Below, in pieces: positions 23,422 to 26,969 of a stretch of 26,969 nt of DNA. This DNA is from Methylophilaceae bacterium UBA7525 (GTDB lineage Bacteria > Pseudomonadota > Gammaproteobacteria > Burkholderiales > Methylophilaceae): positions 1 through 26,969 of the forward strand of contig DLMX01000103.1 of the NCBI GenBank assembly GCA_002479405.1. The letters run 5' to 3'. Within the stretch, counting starts at the first letter, position 1. Each line of letters begins with the position of its first letter. The notes under the pieces are model-generated. The model did no database searches and was not told where the DNA came from. It saw nothing but the letters and a program-made list of their open reading frames with translations. Position numbers and translations under genes: made by a program.

Positions 23422-23928
23422 ATGAACAAAAATCTGATTGCCATTGCTGTGGCAGCAATGTTTATTGCACCGGTCGCTTACGCCGACAAACACAACAAAA
23501 ATGCCATCGACAATTGCGTCGCTGCTGCACAAGCCAAATTTCCAGGCAAACTGACGTCCATTCGCGCCGAGATCGAAGAAGGCAAAGCGCAGTACGAAAT
23601 CGACATCGACGCCAATGACGGCAAGCAATGGGAAGTCGAATGCGACGCCAAGACCGGCAAAATCCTCGAAACCGAAGGCGAAGTCGCCGCTGATGACCCG
23701 GCTTTCACTTCCAAAGCCAAGATCAGCTTGGATACTGCCCTGAAAACCGCTTTGGCAAAGCACCCCGGCGCAGTCATGAAGATCGAGTATGAAGTAGAAT
23801 CCGATGGCAGCATTGCCTACGAATTCGATATCAGGACAGCTGACGGCAAGTTGCTGGAAGTTGAAGTCGACGCCATCACCGGCAAACTGAGCAATGCAGA
23901 AGAAGTGGTTTGGCAGATCGGCGAATAA
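23422..23928 (+). CDS. Periplasmic protein with two PepSY domains
   Basis: A 168-residue secreted protein of unknown role. The start is ATG 23422, seven bases after AAGGAG, giving the signal peptide Met-Asn-Lys-Asn-Leu-Ile-Ala ... Val-Ala-Tyr-Ala (~20 residues). Two PepSY repeats follow (~28-90 and ~98-165), each with the pattern Tyr-Glu-Ile/Phe-Asp-Ile...Asp-Gly-Lys...Glu-Val-Glu...Asp-Ala-x-Thr-Gly-Lys. The protein is strongly acidic. PepSY domains are thought to act as inhibitors or modulators of proteases or signalling in the envelope, and such small proteins are often controlled by two-component systems; no sensor or regulator gene lies next to it here. It is a single-gene unit with its own promoter and terminator. 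Confidence 0.9.
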   Translation: MNKNLIAIAVAAMFIAPVAYADKHNKNAIDNCVAAAQAKFPGKLTSIRAEIEEGKAQYEIDIDANDGKQWEVECDAKTGKILETEGEVAADDPAFTSKAKISLDTALKTALAKHPGAVMKIEYEVESDGSIAYEFDIRTADGKLLEVEVDAITGKLSNAEEVVWQIGE

Positions 23929-23949
23929 GTCTTTCTGTACTTTCCAGAC

Positions 23950-23979
23950 AAAAAAAGCATCCTGCGGGATGCTTTTTTT
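23950..23979 (+). terminator. Rho-independent terminator of the PepSY gene
   Basis: AAAAAAAGCATCC-tgcg-GGATGCTTTTTTT: a 13-bp perfect stem with a T-run, 22 bp after the stop codon. Confidence 0.92.
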
Positions 23980-24082
23980 ATGCACCAGACTCGCCAGTGC
24001 CCGGCAAACTGAAAGTGCCCAATAGACCACAACGCCTCGTCGGGCGCACCTGCAGCCGGAATACGCCAGCTAGCCTTCAAGG

Positions 24083-24088
24083 TATAAT
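24083..24088 (+). promoter_or_regulatory. -10 element of the tonB-exbBD promoter
   Basis: A perfect TATAAT inside CCTTCAAGGTATAATC, 40 bp upstream of the inferred start codon. The same context recurs before leuS. No clear -35 hexamer. Confidence 0.5.
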
Positions 24089-24115
24089 CAAGGCTCTTCA
24101 GCGCTCAGTTGAAAC

Positions 24116-24130
24116 AGGAGGCGTGCGATC
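24116..24130 (+). promoter_or_regulatory. Ribosome binding site and AUC start that decide the TonB-like N-terminus
   Basis: AGGAGG, a perfect anti-Shine-Dalgarno match, is followed by CGTGCG and then ATC in frame with the membrane anchor. The nearby GTG at 24124 is in another frame that stops after 19 codons and lies only 2 nt from the ribosome binding site. Confidence 0.6.
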
Positions 24131-24943
24131 ACTACTTTCTATCCCTTCGGGCAAGACCTGTCGGAAAAATCGACCTTTGTAGCCGCCCTCCTTGCATCAC
24201 TGGTGGTCCATTTTGCCGTGCTGGAATTGCTGCCTTCGCAACAGCCGGAACCTGTTCGACGCATCATTCGGATTGATGCCTCGATGGAATTCCTGGCACC
24301 TCTTGATGGCTCCGCAGGCGCGCCGAGGGCCGGGGCAGGTTCCGCCGCGGCTGTCGATGAATTGCCGGATGATACCGACGAGATCAGACACCTGACCACG
24401 GCAGAGGAGTCTGTTCCGGCAAAAGATGCAAGCAACGATCAGATCAAGAAAAAAGCAAAACCTGCACCGCCGAAGTCCGCCAGAAAAAACCCGATCAACG
24501 ACCGCCTACGTCAATTCCAGCGCTTCATTCTGCAGGAGGATCTGAAAGGTTCTTATGGCAGCGGCAGTGGAACAGGGGTGGCGGGCAGTAGAGGCAGCAG
24601 CCAAAACGGATTGTATGGTTATGGCACAGGCGGCGGTAGCGCGATAGGCAGTTACATTGCCATGATTGCAACCAAGATACAGAAAAACGTCAACCGGGCT
24701 TTATGTCGGGGTGGCCGGCCTGAAATCGAGTTCACCATTATTCTGCGTCCGGATGGGTATCTGGAAGGCGCGCCAAAACTGCTCAGGAGCAGCGGCATTG
24801 CGAGTTGCGATGATGCTATCGAACGCGCCATATTACAGTCGCTACCACTGCCGGTGCCAAGCGATTCTGCAGCGTTCGCGGAACTGCGTGAACTGAATCT
24901 GCTGTTCCGCCCACATGACGAGAACTTCGGTAGCCGGGATTAA
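24128..24943 (+). CDS. TonB/TolA-like energy transducer, apparently with an AUC start codon
   Basis: Couples the ExbBD proton channel to outer-membrane receptors. A GTG at 24203 would cut the membrane anchor in half; the frame continues upstream to encode Ser-Thr-Phe-Val-Ala-Ala-Leu-Leu-Ala-Ser-Leu-Val-Val-His-Phe-Ala-Val-Leu with the Ser-x3-His signature of TonB/TolA anchors. Upstream of that there is no ATG, GTG or TTG in frame before the TGA at 24110, but AGGAGG at 24116-24121 is followed after 6 nt by ATC at 24128. I therefore place the start there (271 residues; anchor ~16-34). A charged linker (~75-130) and a Gly/Ser-rich stretch (~141-176) follow, then a TonB_C/TolA-like domain ending Leu-Leu-Phe-Arg-Pro-His-Asp. 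TolA and TonB cannot be separated by sequence alone, but gene order with exbB-exbD favours TonB. exbB follows after 186 bp. Confidence 0.8.
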   Translation: MTTFYPFGQDLSEKSTFVAALLASLVVHFAVLELLPSQQPEPVRRIIRIDASMEFLAPLDGSAGAPRAGAGSAAAVDELPDDTDEIRHLTTAEESVPAKDASNDQIKKKAKPAPPKSARKNPINDRLRQFQRFILQEDLKGSYGSGSGTGVAGSRGSSQNGLYGYGTGGGSAIGSYIAMIATKIQKNVNRALCRGGRPEIEFTIILRPDGYLEGAPKLLRSSGIASCDDAIERAILQSLPLPVPSDSAAFAELRELNLLFRPHDENFGSRD

Positions 24944-25129
24944 GTTGAAACATCGGCCAGAGAACCTCCCGTATTACTTGCTGCGCTTGATTTTGGCTGA
25001 CCGCCGCAGTTACCATGCAGCCAGTGCCAGCCACTGTTGCAAGTGACGATAAACTCTGGCAGAACATATCAGTGGGCCTGACAGAATGCGGAAAATTCCA
25101 TACAAACAAATATCCATCAGGAATTTGAA
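24944..25129. other. tonB-exbB spacer without recognisable gene
   Basis: 186 bp with no supported open frame, no clear promoter and no strong terminator; only a weak hairpin (CAGTG-ccagc-CACTG) near 25020-25035. AGGAA just before 25130 is the exbB ribosome binding site. The gap is unusually long for this operon. Confidence 0.4.
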
Positions 25130-25768
25130 ATGCCGACCCTACCCTATGTCATTCACATCATCCTCTGGCTGTTAGCAGCTTTTTCCGTGCTTACCTGGAC
25201 CATACTACTGGTAAAGGCCATTGTCTTCACACGCCAGAGACGAGCCAACCGCCATTTTTTTGACCGCTTTTCCAGAGTGAAGAATACCGGCGAATTACCA
25301 CAACTGGTCAGAACCTCCAGCGGCAACCTGAGTGTACTGGCTGATGCCTTGGTCAGGGAAATGGAGACCTTTGCCAATGAACCTTCTCTGGACTCGCAGG
25401 AACGCGGTGATATGCTGCGCCACACCCTCAATCAGGAGCGCCGATCGATTCAGATAAAACTGGAAGCGGGTCTCTCAGCCTTGGCCAGCATCGGCTCCAT
25501 CTCGACGATTCTGGGGCTGCTGGGTACGGTATGGAGCATCATGAACCTGCTGAAAGCCATTTCCACCTTCAGCTCGGCCGGTCTCGACATTGTCGCCGGC
25601 CCCATCGGGGATGCGCTGATCACAACCGCCGTCGGTATCATCGTCGCCGTGCCGGCGCTGCTCGGCCACAACTTCTTCGTACGCCGCATCCGCGTGGCCA
25701 TGATGGATATGGAACGCTTTTGTGAAATGCTGCAGCACCTTGCCATACGTTCCGGCTTCAGGATCTGA
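25130..25768 (+). CDS. exbB: ExbB/TolQ/MotA-family proton channel subunit
   Basis: A 212-residue inner-membrane protein with the MotA/TolQ/ExbB fold. It has an N-terminal membrane helix (~5-30), a cytoplasmic region (~35-120) and two further helices (~125-150 and ~165-195). The segment Ser-Thr-Ile-Leu-Gly-Leu-Leu-Gly-Thr-Val-Trp-Ser-Ile-Met and the following Ile-Gly-Asp-Ala-Leu-Ile-Thr-Thr-Ala-Val-Gly-Ile carry the conserved channel-lining Thr and Ala positions. With ExbD it forms the proton-driven motor that works on the TonB-like protein. Its short N-terminus resembles the compact ExbB/TolQ type. exbD follows after 3 nt. Confidence 0.93.
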   Translation: MPTLPYVIHIILWLLAAFSVLTWTILLVKAIVFTRQRRANRHFFDRFSRVKNTGELPQLVRTSSGNLSVLADALVREMETFANEPSLDSQERGDMLRHTLNQERRSIQIKLEAGLSALASIGSISTILGLLGTVWSIMNLLKAISTFSSAGLDIVAGPIGDALITTAVGIIVAVPALLGHNFFVRRIRVAMMDMERFCEMLQHLAIRSGFRI

Positions 25769-25771
25769 GCC

Positions 25772-26197
25772 ATGTCCCAGTTCGACTCTGATTCAGAATC
25801 CAATGCCATCAGCGAAATCAACCTGACACCGCTGGTAGATGTCATTTTTACCATCCTCGTGGTGTTCATTGTCAGCATTCCGCTGCTGACCAATGTCATC
25901 ACCGTCAACCTGCCTAAAACCGCACCGACCGATGCCAGTCAAAAAGTCAGCGACATGCGGGTCAGCATCGCCGCCAATGGCGAACTGTCTCTCAATCAGG
26001 AGAAGATAGCTCCGAACGCCCTGGAGGCTGAACTACGGAAACACAATGTCGGCGGCCAATTGCGTGTCGAGATTCTGGCGGATGAAGCGGTAGCCTATCG
26101 CGAGGTCGCCCGCGCCATGGTGCAGATCCGCCGGGCCGGTGTGGAAAAATTCACCTTTGTCGTACTACCGGAACACAATCAGCCGACCACTCCCTGA
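25772..26197 (+). CDS. exbD: ExbD/TolR-family motor subunit
   Basis: A 141-residue protein with one N-terminal membrane helix (~19-40) containing the essential acidic residue in Thr-Pro-Leu-Val-Asp-Val-Ile-Phe (Asp24), preceded by the typical Ile-Asn-Leu-Thr-Pro. The periplasmic domain (~45-137) includes Val-Asn-Leu-Pro-Lys and Tyr-Arg-Glu-Val-Ala-Arg-Ala-Met. It begins 3 nt after exbB. In ExbBD/TolQR motors this Asp carries the protons. The TonB-ExbB-ExbD order indicates the Ton rather than the Tol system. Confidence 0.93.
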   Translation: MSQFDSDSESNAISEINLTPLVDVIFTILVVFIVSIPLLTNVITVNLPKTAPTDASQKVSDMRVSIAANGELSLNQEKIAPNALEAELRKHNVGGQLRVEILADEAVAYREVARAMVQIRRAGVEKFTFVVLPEHNQPTTP

Positions 26198-26259
26198 ATC
26201 CGTCCGCAAACCTGCGCTTGCCGACTGCGGTGCCGGACGCAAGCCGACCGCCTTCGAGG

Positions 26260-26265
26260 TATAAT
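26260..26265 (+). promoter_or_regulatory. -10 element of a leuS promoter
   Basis: TATAAT inside CCTTCGAGGTATAATC in the 101-bp exbD-leuS gap, about 34 bp before the leuS ATG. It closely resembles the element upstream of the TonB-like gene. No good -35 hexamer. Confidence 0.5.
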
Positions 26266-26298
26266 CCGGATATCTCAAATTCAAGAATCCGAACCCTC

Positions 26299-26969
26299 AT
26301 GCAACAGCAGTATCCATTCCGCGAAATCGAACAATCCACGCAACAACAATGGGAAAGCAGCAAGACTTTCCGCGCCGAGCCGGATAAGTCGAAACCCAAA
26401 TACTATTGCCTCTCCATGTTCCCCTACCCAAGCGGCAAGCTGCACATGGGGCATGTGCGCAACTACACCATCGGCGACGTACTGTCGCGCTACCACCGAA
26501 TGAAGGGTTACAACGTGCTGCAGCCCATGGGCTGGGATGCATTCGGCCTGCCGGCCGAGAACGCCGCCATCCAGAACAAGGTGCCGCCGGCACAGTGGAC
26601 CTACGACAACATCGCCTACATGAAGAAGCAGCTGAAGTCGCTGGGTTTCGCCATCGACTGGAGCCGCGAACTGGCGACCTGCCAGCCCGAGTACTACAAG
26701 TGGAACCAGTGGCTGTTCCTGCGCATGCTGGAAAAAGGCATCGCCTACAAGAAGACCCAGGTGGTGAACTGGGACCCGGTCGACCAGACCGTGCTGGCCA
26801 ACGAGCAGGTGATCGACGGCCGCGGCTGGCGCACCGGCGCACTGGTGGAAAAACGCGAGATCCCCGGCTACTACCTCAACATCACCGGCTACGCCCAGCA
26901 ACTGCTGGACGACCTCGACAAACTGCCGGGCTGGCCGGAACGCGTGAAGACCATGCAGGCCAACTGGAT
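26299..26969 (+). CDS. leuS: Leucyl-tRNA synthetase, 3' end cut by the window
   Basis: Charges tRNA-Leu. 223 codons are visible, from ATG 26299 (Met-Gln-Gln-Gln-Tyr-Pro-Phe-Arg-Glu-Ile-Glu). The class I HIGH motif appears as Lys-Leu-His-Met-Gly-His-Val-Arg-Asn, preceded by Met-Phe-Pro-Tyr-Pro-Ser-Gly and followed by Gly-Trp-Asp-Ala-Phe-Gly-Leu-Pro-Ala-Glu-Asn-Ala-Ala, both diagnostic for LeuRS. The frame runs off the end without a stop, so the editing domain and KMSKS loop lie outside. By eye, third positions are richer in G and C than in the neighbouring genes, consistent with high expression. It has its own promoter candidate and may also be read from exbD. Confidence 0.97.
   Translation, partial: MQQQYPFREIEQSTQQQWESSKTFRAEPDKSKPKYYCLSMFPYPSGKLHMGHVRNYTIGDVLSRYHRMKGYNVLQPMGWDAFGLPAENAAIQNKVPPAQWTYDNIAYMKKQLKSLGFAIDWSRELATCQPEYYKWNQWLFLRMLEKGIAYKKTQVVNWDPVDQTVLANEQVIDGRGWRTGALVEKREIPGYYLNITGYAQQLLDDLDKLPGWPERVKTMQANW

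Noticed and set aside
23374..24030. A 218-codon minus-strand frame covering the PepSY gene
   Set aside because: It crosses the PepSY promoter region and terminator, and its composition mirrors the acidic PepSY coding strand.
24124..24182. GTG at 24124 as the start of the TonB-like protein or of a leader peptide
   Set aside because: It is in a different frame that stops after 19 codons and sits only 2 nt from the ribosome binding site; a leader peptide remains possible but unsupported.
26299..26969. Higher GC at third positions in leuS as a sign of horizontal transfer
   Set aside because: It is more simply explained by codon optimisation of a highly expressed synthetase; judged by eye only.
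1..26969. CRISPR arrays, tRNA or rRNA genes, insertion sequences and prophage genes
   Set aside because: I looked for repeats with regular spacers, cloverleaf-like segments and transposase or integrase motifs on both strands and found none beyond the folE2 tail array.

Overview
This window looks like chromosomal DNA from a Gram-negative betaproteobacterium with moderate GC content. Nitrosomonadales-type relatives (Methylophilaceae, Gallionellaceae, Sulfuricellaceae) are my best guess, inferred from gene content and protein style rather than from any search. LPS export (LptD), ubiquinone hydroxylases, type IV pilus genes, a TonB-ExbB-ExbD system and the lptD-surA-pdxA-rsmA order all point that way. 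I see no rRNA, tRNA, CRISPR array, insertion sequence or phage gene. The window is almost entirely housekeeping and cell-envelope genes, cut at both ends (folE2 on the left, leuS on the right).

Layout. (1) 1-1042: the 3' part of folE2 (+), followed by two extra, diverged copies of the last ~22-24 codons of folE2 in a ~130-bp tandem arrangement. (2) 1043-5370, minus strand: rluE, a class I glutamine amidotransferase, aroC, an HcaT-like MFS transporter and a periplasmic retropepsin-like protease. (3) 5386-6897: icd (+) and a cold-shock gene (-) converging on a shared terminator. (4) 7206-10156: pilB-pilC (+). (5) 16299-10174, minus strand: a tightly packed amgK-murU-pepP-ubiH-ubi(second hydroxylase)-dsbC operon with TTGA and GTGA stop/start overlaps. 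(6) 16442-23116 (+): lptD-surA-pdxA-rsmA-adk. (7) 23422-23928: a periplasmic PepSY protein with its own promoter, paired operator-like sites and terminator. (8) 24128-26969 (+): a TonB-like transducer, exbB, exbD and the start of leuS.

How the genes fit together. Much of the centre serves envelope biogenesis. AmgK-MurU recycle peptidoglycan sugar to UDP-MurNAc. LptD and SurA serve LPS export and outer-membrane protein folding, and DsbC can reshuffle disulfides such as those LptD needs. TonB-ExbB-ExbD energises outer-membrane receptors.

Main points for a second look. The lptD gene encodes a BamE (SmpA/OmlA)-like domain fused in front of LptD, which joins a normally separate lipoprotein subunit of the Bam machine to the LPS translocon. 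The folE2 3' end is present three times. The TonB-like gene appears to start at an AUC codon behind a perfect AGGAGG. The isocitrate dehydrogenase carries NAD-type residues at four of five classical cofactor-specificity positions. Two near-palindromic sites 30 bp apart precede the PepSY gene.
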